DNA from: Tubulanus polymorphus | Lineage: Eukaryota > Nemertea > Palaeonemertea > Tubulaniformes > Tubulanidae | Direction of reading: 5' to 3' | DNA length: 64,000 nt | Assembly (NCBI RefSeq): GCF_964204645.1 | Contig: NC_134028.1 | Coordinates: 18,946,153-19,010,152, forward strand | Shown here: positions 45,528 to 57,555 of the stretch, in pieces | Layout of the letters: each line of letters starts with the position of its first letter | Position numbering within the stretch: the stretch's first letter is position 1 | Translations under genes and position numbers: made by a program | Notes under the pieces: model-generated | The model's input: only the letters and a program-made list of their open reading frames with translations | Told to the model about the DNA's origin: nothing | Databases searched by the model: none

Positions 45528-48440
45528 ATGACGGAAGAACTGAAATTGAAGAAAACTACAAGTAAGACAATACAGGAAGAAGATGCTGACTCCACGATTA
45601 AGTACGGTGACCTCACCCGTGACCTTGATGCATCAGACTCAGTAAGTCAGTGTTCAAGTACATCCTCGATACGTTTAAAGCTGTTAGAAGAAGAAGCTAC
45701 CAGACGTAGCCTAGAAACTAAGTTGCTGAAAGCCAAAGAACAGCAACAACTTCAGCGAGAAAAATTACGTCTCGAACTTAAACATAAAGAACAGCTCCTA
45801 GAGCTCGATGCTGCTGCGGCATTGCTACAAATCGAATCAGAACTGGAACAGTCGGCTGTAAGGCAGCATGTATATAACGAAGCAGATTGTGACAACGACG
45901 GTGCGCCGAGATCATCGAAACCAATTCTTAGTTCCAGTCAAACCGAAACAAAGGTGCCGCCACTATCGGCCGAAGCACGTGAGTGGTATCCGCAGAATGT
46001 TAACTCAAGAAGTGACATGAGTAATATGATGTCTTGCGTAGAACAAGTGTTTTCGCACCAACAGCAGAGTAATCTTGAATTAACTCTTCCGAAACCAGAG
46101 ATGCCCACTTTCGATGGCAATCCGATCGATTATTACCCGTTCATCTCTGCATATGAAAATCTTATTGCATCGAAAACTCAAAATGCAAGTACACGTTTAT
46201 ATATGTTACAACAGTATACGAAGGGTGAAGCCAACGAAGTAGTGAAAGCATTCTTAACCAATGAACCAAATGTTGGTCTCGCCAATGCGCTCGACGCCTT
46301 AAAAAGGCATTATGGCCAGAATTACCGGATCGCAACTGCGTATATCGACAAGGTTACGAATGGCCCTCCAATACGTTCCGAAGACGGAGCAAGTCTCCAG
46401 AAGCTATCTGTGATATTAAATTCTTGTGCGAATGTCCTAAGTCAAATTGGTTACGTGAGTAAAATAGAGAATCCAGACTTTATGCGTCGTTTGATCTACA
46501 GACTGCCTTACGACATGCGAAAGAGATGGCGTACGAAAGCAGATTACATCACGAACCTTGAACGAGAAATAACAATATCAGACATCGCTAGTTTTATTGA
46601 ACATGAAGCACGAGTTCATACTCATCCGATATTCGGGGACATTAATGACTCGAAAGATAAATCGAAACAGAATCATCCGATAAAAAAGAAAACATTTACT
46701 ACGAACGCTGAAGAAATATACTCTAAGGACTCACGAAAGAACTGTGTTTATTGTAGTGAAAATCACTGGCTTTATCAGTGTAAAATATTTTTAGACAAAT
46801 CAGTTGAAGATCGTCGTAAGTTTGCTCGTGAAAAGGCGCTATGCTATAATTGTATGAAGATGAAGCACAGAGCTAGGACATGTCGTAGTCAAGCATCGTG
46901 TCGTACATGTGGCAAACGCCATCATAGTCTGCTGCATACAGAACAGCCTCCACCCGTGAAGAATGCTTTTGTAAGAAATCCAGTTCCTGGAACAGTAAAG
47001 CTACCTATAGTACCAGTTTTGCTGAAAGCTAATGATTGTCAGCTAACAACGTACGCGCTACTCGACAGCGGCTCAACAGTTTCATTCTGTACCGAGAGCT
47101 TGATAGATCGTCTTAAAATTCCTGCTGAGTATAAACGCTATCAGCTGAGCACTTTAGGAAGGGTTGAGACTGTTGAGTGTCGGGAAATATCAATCAATGC
47201 CTATAGTTTGGATGGGTGCAGTTCTCTTCAGCTGCGGAACATGCTATCTACACCGTCCTTACCAGTCTCGAAGAATGACATGGTATGTCAAGACGAAGTC
47301 AACAAGTGGCCCCACCTGGATGGCGTTACAGTCTCAAACATCGACTCTCGTGTGGAGCTGCTGATAGGTAACGACAATCCAGCTGCATTGGAACCAATAG
47401 AAGTACGGAAACCGGCTAACAGCAACGGTCCATTTGCTGTACGTACACAGTTCGGCTGGACAGTATATGGTACAGCCCAGCCATATGAAGTGATCAACAA
47501 AGGTTCAGTTAATCTAGTCAAAGGCAGCGATGATGAACTTAATCAGAGATTCCGTGAATTCTGCAATCGTGAATTCAGCGACGCATTTACTGATGCTTCA
47601 GCTATGTTAGTGGATGACAAGAAAGCTCTCTCAGCGATCGAGAGTACAGCTGTTATGAGAGAAAATCATTACGAGGTAGGGTTACCATGGAAATACCCTC
47701 CTTCAGAATTGGTCAACAATAGAGTTATGGCCGAACACAGATTGAATCTACTGAAGGGTCGTCTCCTAAAAAATGAAGAATTACAAGCTAAGTATACAAA
47801 ATATATTGATCGTCTGTTGGAGCTCGGATTCGCCGAACAAGTCCCAGTTGAAGAAGTTGTATCGCCATATGTCTGGTACTTGCCTCACCACCCAGTATGG
47901 CATCCGCGGAAACCAGACAAGCTTAGAGTGGTATTCGACTGTTCAGCTAAATATCAGGGTAGATCACTAAACGACATGCTGTATCAGGGACCAGATCTCA
48001 CTAATTCCTTGATTGGTGTATTAAGTCGCTTCCGACAGGAACATGTCGCATTCATTGGAGACATAGAGAGCATGTTTCACCAGGTGAATGTTGAAGAACG
48101 AGATCGAAACGCGTTACGCTTCCTGTGGTGGCCAGACCACGATATTGAACAGCCACCTATTGACCACCGTATGAAGGTTCACATCTTCGGAGCAGCCTCA
48201 TCACCAAGTGTTTGTAACTATGCTCTACATAGGACAGCAGACGACAACAGAGCGGACTTTGCCGCAGATATAGTTGAAACGGTACATCGAAACTTTTACG
48301 TGGACGATTGTCTCAGGTCTGTGGAATCGTCTCAAGCTGCCACAACAATGATCAATCAGTTAAGCTGTCTATTGTCAAGAGGTGGATTTCGACTGACTAA
48401 GTTTGCTTCAAATTCGAGAGAAGTTGTCGAACACCAGAAG
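45528..48440 (+). CDS. BEL/Pao Gag-protease-reverse transcriptase (part 1 of a frameshifted gag-pol)
   Basis: This is the capsid and enzyme polyprotein of the retrotransposon. An in-frame ATG at 45441 lies inside the LTR; the ATG at 45528 just after it is the likelier start. In order there is a coiled-coil region (to about 45870), a DUF1759-type gag domain (PKPEMPTFDGNPIDYYPF, near 46090), CCHC-like zinc knuckles from 46743, 46842 and 46899, an aspartic protease with DSGS at 47064-47075, and the reverse transcriptase, whose first catalytic Asp is in GDIESMF and whose YVDD box is at 48297-48308. Between 48431 and 48440 the coding frame moves to the frame of the next feature; the residual frame runs on to 48545 without family resemblance. 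The shift is a net loss of one base. Confidence 0.95.
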
Positions 48441-50929
48441 AACGAGCACCCCCTCTGCGCGAATTGGGTGATCATGATCTGCCTGGTGACCGCGTCCTCG
48501 GCGTCTGGTGGGACATGGAAACTGATACGTTACGTTTTAAAGTGAATATTAAGCCACAACCTGTTACTCGACGTGGGATGTTGTCTGTAGTCAGTGCTAT
48601 TTACGATCCGCTCGGACTTGCTTCGCCATTACTGCTACCAGCGAAGGTCATATCTCAACACCTGTGTAAGTCCGGACTAGGTTGGGATGACAAAGTACCC
48701 GCGAATTATGAACGTGAGTGGAGTAATTGGCTGCAAGACCTACCCCTGCTGGAAGAGTTCTCAGTCCCAAGATGTATTAGACCTGCTAATTTTGGTCGCG
48801 CGACTTCAACACAGCTTCATCATTTTGCAGACGCATCTGAGAAAGGATTCGGTGCAGTTTCATACGTACGTCTTATTAATGAAAATGGGCACATACATTC
48901 TGCATTCTTAGCGTCAAGGTCGAGATTGGCCCCACTCAAGGTGATGTCAATACCACGTCTCGAGCTGTCTGCAGCAGTATTAGCAGTGAAACTAGATCGT
49001 ATGCTTCGCGAAGAACTCGACCTGGATATCGACAACTCCACATTCTGGTCCGACAGCCAGGCTGTCTTGAAGTACATCAGCAATACGAGTAGTCGTTTCA
49101 AGGTATTCGTCGCAAACAGGTTATCAGTTATCCAAGAAGGTTCAAATCCAGAGCAATGGAGATACATACCGGGGGTTTTAAACCCAGCCGATGAAGTCTC
49201 TCGAGGACTCACTGCTCAGCAATTCCTGCAAAATGACAGATGGGTTGCTGGGCCAGAGTTTCTACGAAAACAAGAAAGCGAATGGCCTCGACAAGAATTC
49301 GGAAATCACGATGTATCAATAGAAGATACAGAAGTTAAAAAGACATTTGTTTCAAAGGACTTGGAAATCAACTCATCGTCAACCAGCGTGCTGCTAAACA
49401 TAGCAGATAGATCTTCAACGTGGCATAAGGCCAAAATTGTAGCGGCGTTGGTTATGCGTTTTATAGCAAGACTGAAACAATCTGTCTCTAAACGGAAGGG
49501 ACTAAATACTGCAGCTCAAGGTACCGCATACAAACATATAACTGTACCCGAATTGAGAGCTGCCGAAAGCGCCATTGTTGAAGCTGTACAGCGTAAAGTT
49601 TACGGTAAAGAAATGGAAAGACTGGAGCAGAACAGAACGACAGATAGACGTAAATATCGCAAATTCGTTAAGAAGACTAGTGTACTTCGGCGTCTAAACC
49701 CCATAGTGGTAAATGGACAGCTGAGAGTTGGTGGACGTCTGTCTTACTCAACAGGGAACGAGGACCAGAAGCATCCTTTAATACATTCACCAAATGAACA
49801 TGTAACTAAGCTTATTATCCGCCATTACCATCGTTATAGGGCTGGACATTCCGGTCGAAACCACGTTCTGTCACTTGTACGCGAGAAGTATTGGATAGTC
49901 CACGGTATGTCAGCAGTATATCGTATTCTGAGGGACTGCATTGACTGCAAAAAGAGACAAGGTCTTCCAGGTCAACAAATGATGGCGGACTTACCACCTG
50001 AAAGGCTAGTCGCTGATAAACCGCCTTTTTCGAACGTCGGAATTGATTATTTTGGTCCGTATTTGGTAAAGATCGGCAGAAGTCAAGTAAAGCGATATGG
50101 CTGTATTTTTACCTGTATGTCATCGCGAGCAGTCCACTTGGAAATCGCTAATTCTATGGACACCTCTGCGTTCATAAATGCTCTGAGACGTTTCATAGCC
50201 AGGAGGGGCAACCCGGAGTGTATAAGAAGTGATAATGGAACCAACTTTACTGGAGCTCAACGAGAATTACGTGATTCAATAGCTGGGTGGAACCAGGAGA
50301 AAATCGAAGGATTCATGCTCCAGCGCGAAATTACGTGGGAATTTAATCCGCCAAGTGGATCGCACTTCGGTGGCGTATGGGAGCGTTGCATGAGAACAGT
50401 TCGAAAGGTGCTTAATGCGTTGTTAAGCCAACAAGTGTTAAACGACGAGAATTTGTCCACTCTTATGTGCGAAGTGGAATCTGTAATTAACTCGCGTCCA
50501 CTTACCGCGATTTCTGGAGATGTCAGTGACTTACAGGCCCTAACGCCTAATCATATCTTGCTCTTGCGCGCCGGAGGCACCATGCCGCCAGGTGTCTTTA
50601 AACCTACTGATATGTATATAAAGAGAAAGTGGCGTCAAGTACAGTATCTTGCCAATACGTTTTGGCGACGTGCATGGGTTAAAGAGTATTTGCCTGTGTT
50701 ACAGGAGCGCCAGCGATGGCAAAAGCCGAGCGTCAATTTTAGCGTTGGTGACATTGTTTTAGTGATGGACCACACACTCCCTAGGTGTTGTTGGCCGCTA
50801 GGCCGAGTTATTAGCGTACATCCGGGAAAGGACAATAAAGTCAGGGTTGTTACCTTGAAGACAAGGTCGCAAAATTCTCTTTTACGCCCAGTTGATAAAC
50901 TTGTGCACCTCGAGTGTGTACATAAGTAA
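48440..50929 (+). CDS. BEL/Pao RNase H-integrase (part 2 of the frameshifted gag-pol)
   Basis: The coding sense continues in this frame from 48440, before the first ATG at 48464. It encodes the connection after the reverse transcriptase thumb (YDPLGLASP), RNase H (FADASEKGFGAV with its Asp at 48830-48832; FWSDSQAVLKYI), an integrase H2C2 zinc-binding module (about 49824-49962, HYHRY ... CIDCKKRQG) and the DDE core with Asp at 50045-50047, Asp at 50231-50233 and Glu at 50381-50383. The last part (GDIVLVMDHTLPRCCWPLGR) is the DUF5641-like C-terminal domain of BEL/Pao integrases. All catalytic residues are intact, so the frameshift is the only visible defect of the element. Confidence 0.95.
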   Translation, partial: ERAPPLRELGDHDLPGDRVLGVWWDMETDTLRFKVNIKPQPVTRRGMLSVVSAIYDPLGLASPLLLPAKVISQHLCKSGLGWDDKVPANYEREWSNWLQDLPLLEEFSVPRCIRPANFGRATSTQLHHFADASEKGFGAVSYVRLINENGHIHSAFLASRSRLAPLKVMSIPRLELSAAVLAVKLDRMLREELDLDIDNSTFWSDSQAVLKYISNTSSRFKVFVANRLSVIQEGSNPEQWRYIPGVLNPADEVSRGLTAQQFLQNDRWVAGPEFLRKQESEWPRQEFGNHDVSIEDTEVKKTFVSKDLEINSSSTSVLLNIADRSSTWHKAKIVAALVMRFIARLKQSVSKRKGLNTAAQGTAYKHITVPELRAAESAIVEAVQRKVYGKEMERLEQNRTTDRRKYRKFVKKTSVLRRLNPIVVNGQLRVGGRLSYSTGNEDQKHPLIHSPNEHVTKLIIRHYHRYRAGHSGRNHVLSLVREKYWIVHGMSAVYRILRDCIDCKKRQGLPGQQMMADLPPERLVADKPPFSNVGIDYFGPYLVKIGRSQVKRYGCIFTCMSSRAVHLEIANSMDTSAFINALRRFIARRGNPECIRSDNGTNFTGAQRELRDSIAGWNQEKIEGFMLQREITWEFNPPSGSHFGGVWERCMRTVRKVLNALLSQQVLNDENLSTLMCEVESVINSRPLTAISGDVSDLQALTPNHILLLRAGGTMPPGVFKPTDMYIKRKWRQVQYLANTFWRRAWVKEYLPVLQERQRWQKPSVNFSVGDIVLVMDHTLPRCCWPLGRVISVHPGKDNKVRVVTLKTRSQNSLLRPVDKLVHLECVHK

Positions 50930-51129
50930 CTTTGTAACAATTTGTATTAATTTGTAATTTTAAAGAGCGTAAACAGAATTTCTTAAGATAAGCCTATAGT
51001 GGTTTAATGTTAAGCTGGTTATGTGATGTTTTTTGATAATTTTGTAGTTTGTAGTACTAAGGTTTTTTGGTTTTATAAGCATAAGGCTAGTTTTTTAAAT
51101 TTTTTGTTTTAAGCGCCCTACGTGCCCTT

Positions 51130-51143
51130 AAGAAGGTGGGTGA
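51130..51143 (+). promoter_or_regulatory. Polypurine tract of the BEL/Pao element
   Basis: AAGAAGGTGGGTGA directly precedes the 3' LTR and is the expected primer site for plus-strand DNA synthesis. Confidence 0.7.
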
Positions 51144-51692
51144 TGTAGTGTTCAATTGTGTAATTTGTAACAGTTAATTTTGCTCTAGCTAGTGGCGCCC
51201 TCATGCGGTATTTCTTTGTACTAAAAGTTAAGATGGTATCCATGTGATTGCAATTTTAAGACAGTTTTAGTTTTTACGTTTGTTTCTGCCAAATTTATGT
51301 TAGATCAATCCCAAAACGTCTGTAAGTACATAGCAGAATATCTTCTAAATGTGTATTAATATTCAGTAATCAGTAACTATAGTTTAATGTGCTTTAAATC
51401 AGTCGCGAAAGTTTATTAAATTTAGTTATTGAGTACGTGACTTCCGGTAAAGATGGAAGACATTTTTTTTTTTACTTTCGATATTAATTTCCTATGTTGC
51501 AATATTCTTATAGTGTAATATTGTTTATTTTATTAGAAACCAACAACAACATATGTAAAGAACAACGACAAGATATGTCAAGAACAACACAAGATTAAGT
51601 TGATTCAAGAATAAAAAAGTCAAAGAGTTGCGTTTAAACCAAGAAGATTGTTGCGTTAAGTTTATTTGCAAGATTCAAGATTGGCAGTTACA
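51144..51692 (+). repeat. BEL/Pao 3' LTR
   Basis: It is 549 bp and identical to 44957-45505. It is followed by ATATC, the second copy of the target duplication. Confidence 0.97.
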
Positions 51693-53205
51693 ATATCCGT
51701 GGCGAGCTTTTCCAGGGATTTAAAAAGTTGAGCTGTACACAAGGAATGTTGTGTTGTCCAATATCCGTGATTACCTCTGGCGTGGAGAGATACAATCTAA
51801 AACCAACCATAGAGTCAAATATTTTACCACAATTTTTTATGATCAATAAAAAGATTGAGTAATAGACATTCAAACAGTATTATCTAAATTCCACTCCATT
51901 TTAAACTCATTCATCTCTACACAAACTCCAACTTGTTGAACAGTCCACATTAAAATTAGGGACCACTATTCTTGCTCATCTACACTGGCTACCAATCTAA
52001 CAAAGGATTAAATTTGAGTGTTTGATGTTATAACAATACCAGACTGAATTATTCGGTTTCTACTTTTAAATTGAACATTTATATCACATATTGGGCATCA
52101 ATTTTACTAGTATATATGGAATAACCTATCCATATATCATGTTCAATTTTATATAATCTGACTTTTGAGATGTCATTCAATCAATGCATTCACATGCGGT
52201 CGTCGCTTTCAATAGCCACCACGGACTGGCTCCTTATTGGCGGACGATCATGACGCCAATCGTTCTTTTAAAGATCTTTCTTTCTCGAAAAAAGATTTTC
52301 TTAAAAACTTTGATTATGGCGAATCTTTTATGTGTCCGATAGTTAAACCTTCGGGTATTATACTAGAACACAAATTTTTAAAGATATTCATAACATACTG
52401 AAGGATATCACAGTTTATACCCGAAGATATGCAGTTGGATAGATCTTTTTGTTTCGACTCGCATGCGACAGTAAAAACATTACTTGATATAATAAGTGAA
52501 CTTCATCATTGATATTTTCACTAATCTACTTGAATTCCAAAAAAGAACTGACAATGAAAAAGGGTTACAGCTGTGACTGATATCACTCCAAATTTCAATT
52601 CCTATGAACACTTTTCATATAAAGAAAACTATTAACGAAACAGATTTTAGAGGCAAAGAATCCGCGTTACCATCGAATTTTCAAAACTTGAAGGAATGGT
52701 TAATGCCTCGGTGACCACTTGTCTAGTACGCGGTTTTCTGAAATGAAAGTGGCGTCTAAAGAACAACTATTGTATCATATGATTTCAAATATTAGGAACC
52801 CAATGCGTTTAATGATTTAATTAATTGGTATCGCGCAGATTGGTTGAAAGACGGGTGTTAGTCACCTTGTGATTTAATTGTTTTTCATGCATCGAAATTT
52901 TTAATTAATCTTATTATAACTTATTTGTAGGCGCTTCCCGCAAACATTTTCTATTCGTTGAGTTTTCAAACGCAGTACTGTTCAGATGATTCGAGTCAAG
53001 TAGTAAAAAAGTTTATGTATTAGCATTACTATGCAGTGAAAATAACGCACTGCGGCAAGTGAGGTGCTGTGATCCAGATGTGTAACCCATTTATGGGTAA
53101 TAAATTTCCATCATGTCAACGCCATTCAAAAACAGTAGCAAAACTTTCTGCTGGTTTCTAGAAATAGCAATACGACGACAAGCTTTTTCGAATTCGACCA
53201 CGATA

Positions 53206-53690
53206 TTTGAGAAGTTTCACTTGGGCAGTGGTGGTCAGTGATGGTCAATTTATGAATTTTAATGGCGAATCCTTTCTAGTTTCACACCAAATGCGGTACC
53301 GGTATATCGTTCTTTCAAGAAGTTTCAATTGGTCAGTGGTGGTCAGTGATGGTCAATTTATGAATTTTCAATGGCGAATCCTTTCAAGTTTCACATCAAA
53401 TGCGGTACCGGTATATCGTTCTTTCAAGAAATTTCAATTGGTCAGTGGTGGTCAGTGATGGTCAATTTATGAATTTTAATGGCGAATCCTATCTAGTTTC
53501 ACACCAAATGCGGTACCGGTATATCGTTCTTTCAAGAAGTTTCAATTGGTCAGTGGTGGTCAGTGATGGTCAATTTATTAATTTTCAATGGCGAATCCTT
53601 TCTAGTTTGACACCATAACGCGGTATATCGTTTTCATATTCGAGAAGTTTGAATTGGTCATTGGTGGTCAGTGATGAATTTGCAATGACG
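53206..53690. repeat. 108-bp minisatellite in unit A
   Basis: TCAGTGGTGGTCAGTGATGG recurs at about 53225, 53333, 53442, 53550 and 53658 (spacing 108-109 bp). Units contain GGCGAATCCTTTCTAGTTT and GCGGTACCGGTATATCG. The frames at 53207-53458 and 53400-53618 merely run through the repeat. Confidence 0.9.
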
Positions 53691-54419
53691 ATTCCTTTGT
53701 AGTTTGAAAACAAACATTACATGATAAATTTCCGGAATTCGAAGTCAAGTGTTCAGACTCGGGGATATCTCAATTGGTCAGTTACTGACCATCATGGTGT
53801 CACCATTGTGGCCTATAGCTCAAATGAAACATGTGGAACCGACGAAGGGGCCCAAAAGCGTTAAGACATTTCCTGGAGTGACGTGATCCAAAAATGCCCT
53901 AACTGGAAAAGGCAGCATTATGAGAATGCCGGTTTGCTAGCGTATCTATTTAACACCCGTATTGCTCGGGTGACTTTTACTACCAACGGGTGGCGCTGTG
54001 TGTAAATTTCACATAAATCAACGACTTTCGGCTATTAGCGGTACATAAGACCACTTGAAAACATCATAGTCAATTACGGTAGAAGTGAAAATAAAAAGTT
54101 ACAGTTCGGTGTACAGCACCATAGCACCCATATAATACCACATACATTTCATTCAGACTAAGGACTTAGTTAACACTGATCTTCATTTCCATTAATTAAT
54201 GATCTGTTGAATTAATTAGTAATTCAGTCTTTCGGTGGTTCGAGATAAAATGCCCGCAAAATAAGAACTAACGAACCAGGGCTGACCACAAATTGCCCAA
54301 CAGATAAATTTTCCGAAACGACACAATAATGTTTAGTATCAAATAACTCGTGGCGTGGACCTTGGTCTATCAACTGACCAATGCATGACCAGTACTGGCT
54401 ATATAGTAAATTATCTGTT

Positions 54420-54910
54420 TTGCAAACAATTAAGTTATTTGGTGTCAAATAACTAGATATAATGTGGACATTAAACTAAAAATTGTTTAACAGACCAATG
54501 CTTGACCAGTACTGACCAGTTACCACTAACTAGAACCCACCATATGTAATTTATATGTTTAGTAAAGCAATAAAATCGCGTTTGGGCGTCGAGCTACTAG
54601 ATACGGTGCGGGCTATGATCTAACAACTATTTAACTGACCAATATTTTACCAATACTGACCTTAAAGTAATTTGTTTATTCTAGAAGCAACACAGTCGTG
54701 TTTGGTGTCTAATAATTAGAAATGGTGTGGGCTTTCATCTAACAACTATTCAAGTGACCAAATATTGACCAATACTGACCACATAGCTATATTTATCTGT
54801 TTCGGACACAACTTAGTCGTGTCTCGTATCAAATAATTTCATTCGGTCTGAACGTAAATATAACAACTCTTTTACCTGTACCAGCCTAACCAGTACTGTC
54901 TAATTACCGG
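54420..54910. repeat. Expanded TGACCA-type array in unit B
   Basis: Units of about 115-120 bp have CAGTCGTGTTTGGTGTCTAA, a TAACAACTATTTAACTGACC segment and ACCAATACTGACC. Three to four diverged copies are present; unit A has only the first. Confidence 0.7.
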
Positions 54911-57150
54911 TTAAATGTTTTTAGAAATAACACGGGGTATTGCCTGAATCCTTCGTCAGTACTACTCTTATTAAATGTGTCGTTTTAAAAGTCTTGTCCA
55001 ATTTTTATTGTAGGAAGCGAGCTAACTTTGAAATTTCCCACTAAATGCAAAAGATTTTCACATCGGGTTTTGAACGAACAACGTTTCGATTTGTAATTGT
55101 AACGTGCGCATTTTAGCCTGTAACGTGCACATTTCACTAGTGTAAACGTGCGTATCGGTACCATTATGCGAAACTTGTCAAACTTTTGCGTTCAAGACGT
55201 TTAAACTGAACACTAAAGGAGATATTATATCATATCATATCATATCATATATATGAATAATGAATAGATGGAAGATAATGTAGTAGTTTTGAATGTTTCG
55301 TAACTGCTGTCCACTGACCGCAGATCATCAAAGTTAATCGCCTCATATGAAATATATATTCGTTATAAGGGATGTAGTAGTTCAGCGAGAATTCAAACTT
55401 ATGGGTAATTTTAAGTGATCACAACGCTGACCAATAGAGAAAGCTGTATCACAACAAAAGTGCGACTTACGTATCTTATTGAAACATTGTAAAATACCGG
55501 AGAGTAAATGGGAGAACCCTGAATTCGAAACAATTCCACACTCGGATCGTTTACTTTGAAAACACAATTTGCAATTTGTGGACATCCATTATTTCTGCAC
55601 CAAAAGCATGAAGTATATTATCTTTGCTCGTAAAAATTTGAAATTTTGAGGAAGATTTTTGGCCTCGTTAACCTGTGAACACGTCCTTCATATATTTTCT
55701 AAGACCGATCTTGATATAATGCTGAGAGTTTAGAGAAAATTATGGTAGGATGTAAACTTAGGCTGCTTCGTATCCGTGGAGGGTTGCTAATTATTGATCT
55801 TATACACAATAATCATAAGTACGTAACACGAGACTCCATAGAATATCGTTTTTCAATCATACGTACACAAATTATTGCGATATAAAGATAAATAGTACTT
55901 TAATATACTTTTTACTTCTTATACTGAATATTTCTTTAGTAGTATTAATAAAGAGTGGATCAGCAGGCTACATGAGCCCATTCCACGATTTGAGGTCAGT
56001 TGCCAAAAGTTAGTAAGTTTACATACCAGTGGATAGTTAACATTTCAAATGACAATTAAAACTTCATTGCTAAAAATAACTTTGTATTCGTAGAATAGTC
56101 ACACTCAAATGCGGAGAATTGATAATACCATAATACGATACGAAAATTCACTGTGTACAAATTCAAAAAGATGATCTCTAGTGAACGATCGAACGTTGTG
56201 TCGTTATTTTCTAATGATAAAACTTGGCTTGTGATTTGAAATGTGTACATATTGGATCTTTTTCATATTAACAGTGTATTTGGTCATGTATCATATTGTA
56301 TAATGGTTAATTTAAACTAACTGGTTTTAGAGTTGTATCCTTAAATCCTGTAATAGAGGATGCAATCTTTTTGCGGCAAACAGTACAAATAGCTAGAAAA
56401 AGCAACGATAGTGCATTGGTAAACTTAAAGCAAGCGTACATTGGTTGTTTAGGTTTTTCGTTGGGAAAATTAATGTTTAATCATTATTGAAATATCCGAG
56501 GCGAGCTTTTCCAGGAATTTACAAAGTTGAGCTTTACACAAGGAATTTTTTTGTAGTCCGATATCAGTGATTACCTCTGGCTTGGAGAGATACAATCTAA
56601 AACCAACCGTCGAGTCAAATATTTTACCACAATTTTCTATGATTAGTAAAAAGATTAAGTAATAGACATAGGCATGCAAACAGTAATATCTGAAGTCCAC
56701 TCCATTTCAAACTCATTCATCTTTACACAAACTCCAACTTGTTGAACAGTTCAAAATCGCGTGGCTTGAATTATTACGATAGCTAAAATCAGGGACCACG
56801 ATACTTGCTCATCTACACTGGCTTCCAATTTAACAAAGGATTGAATTTGAGTGTTTGATGTTGTAACAATAGGCCTACCATACTGAATTATGGATTCGGT
56901 TTCTACTTTTTGATTGAACATTTATATCACATATTGGGTCATTTCATTTTTACCAGTATAGGCCAAATTGGAAGAACCTATCCGTATATCATGTTTAATT
57001 TTATATAATCTGACTTTTGAGATGTCATTCAATCAATGCATTCATATGCGGTCGTCGCTTTCAATAGCCACCACGGACTGACTCCTTAGCGATACCTTGG
57101 CGGACGATCCCACACGTTTCTTGCTCCAGCCCTAGAATGCTCAATTATAA

Positions 57151-57555
57151 GGCGCTTTTACGAAATTGAATCTGATTCGGTTTAGCTAAATCCGATTCGA
57201 TGTTGGAAAACGTAAGGATTAGTAAATCGAATCGTTTTTCGTAAATGAGTCGAATCAATTTATCAATCTAAAGGTTGCGATTCGAAAGAAAATGGGCGTC
57301 AATGGTGACCGAATTATTGATAGATGATGGTCTGCAATAGATGTCTTTAGCCCGCGGTCGAAGAGGACGCCATGTTGGATTTCACTGACTAAATCGCCAC
57401 TAACTTGCTCGCCGAGCAAGTTAGTCGATTTAATAAATCAATTTACTAAACCGCGTCCATAAACGAGTTGATTTACCAAATCGGATTCACTAAACCGCGT
57501 GCCGTAAACGTGAAACTTAAATCGATTTACAAAGATTCAGTTTCGTAAAAGCGCC
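57151..57555. mobile_element. MITE with GGCGCTTTTACGAAA ends, about 405 bp
   Basis: GGCGCTTTTACGAAATTGAATC at 57151 and the inverted copy ending 57555 match with one mismatch over 23 bp. The interior is built from TCGATTTACTAAATCG-like short palindromes. It lies in the part of unit B that is absent from unit A. Similar short palindromes occur at 16247-16345. Confidence 0.75.

Larger units (their letters stand above)
44957..51692 (+). mobile_element. Full-length BEL/Pao LTR retrotransposon, 6.7 kb
   Basis: It has two LTRs of 549 bp that I compared base by base and found identical, starting TGTAG and ending TTACA. The 5-bp target duplication ATATC lies at 44952-44956 and 51693-51697. Between them is one gag-pol reading frame with a single frameshift. 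Target-site sequence and flanks match unit B of the surrounding repeat, where the empty site is at 56492-56496. No canonical TGG primer binding site follows the 5' LTR, although the LTR itself ends in TTGGCAGTTACA. Identical LTRs mean very recent insertion. Confidence 0.97.
42727..53916. repeat. Large unclassified repeat, unit A (interrupted by BEL/Pao)
   Basis: Without the BEL/Pao insertion the unit is about 4.45 kb. It starts ATTATGAGAATGCCGG and ends AACTGGAAAAGGCAG, directly abutting unit B, which starts with the same sequence. It has a TGACCAGTACTGACC array at 43205-43365, a middle part shared with 10376-11430, and a 108-bp minisatellite rich in TGGTCAGTGG near the right end. No protein domain is recognised and no terminal repeats were found. 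Identity to unit B looks like roughly 85-90% by eye. Confidence 0.85.

Noticed and set aside
53207..53618. Open frames repeating the peptide SFNWSVVVSDGQFMNF
   Set aside because: They run through the 108-bp minisatellite, whose unit is a multiple of three; there is no start context, domain or conservation beyond the repeat itself.
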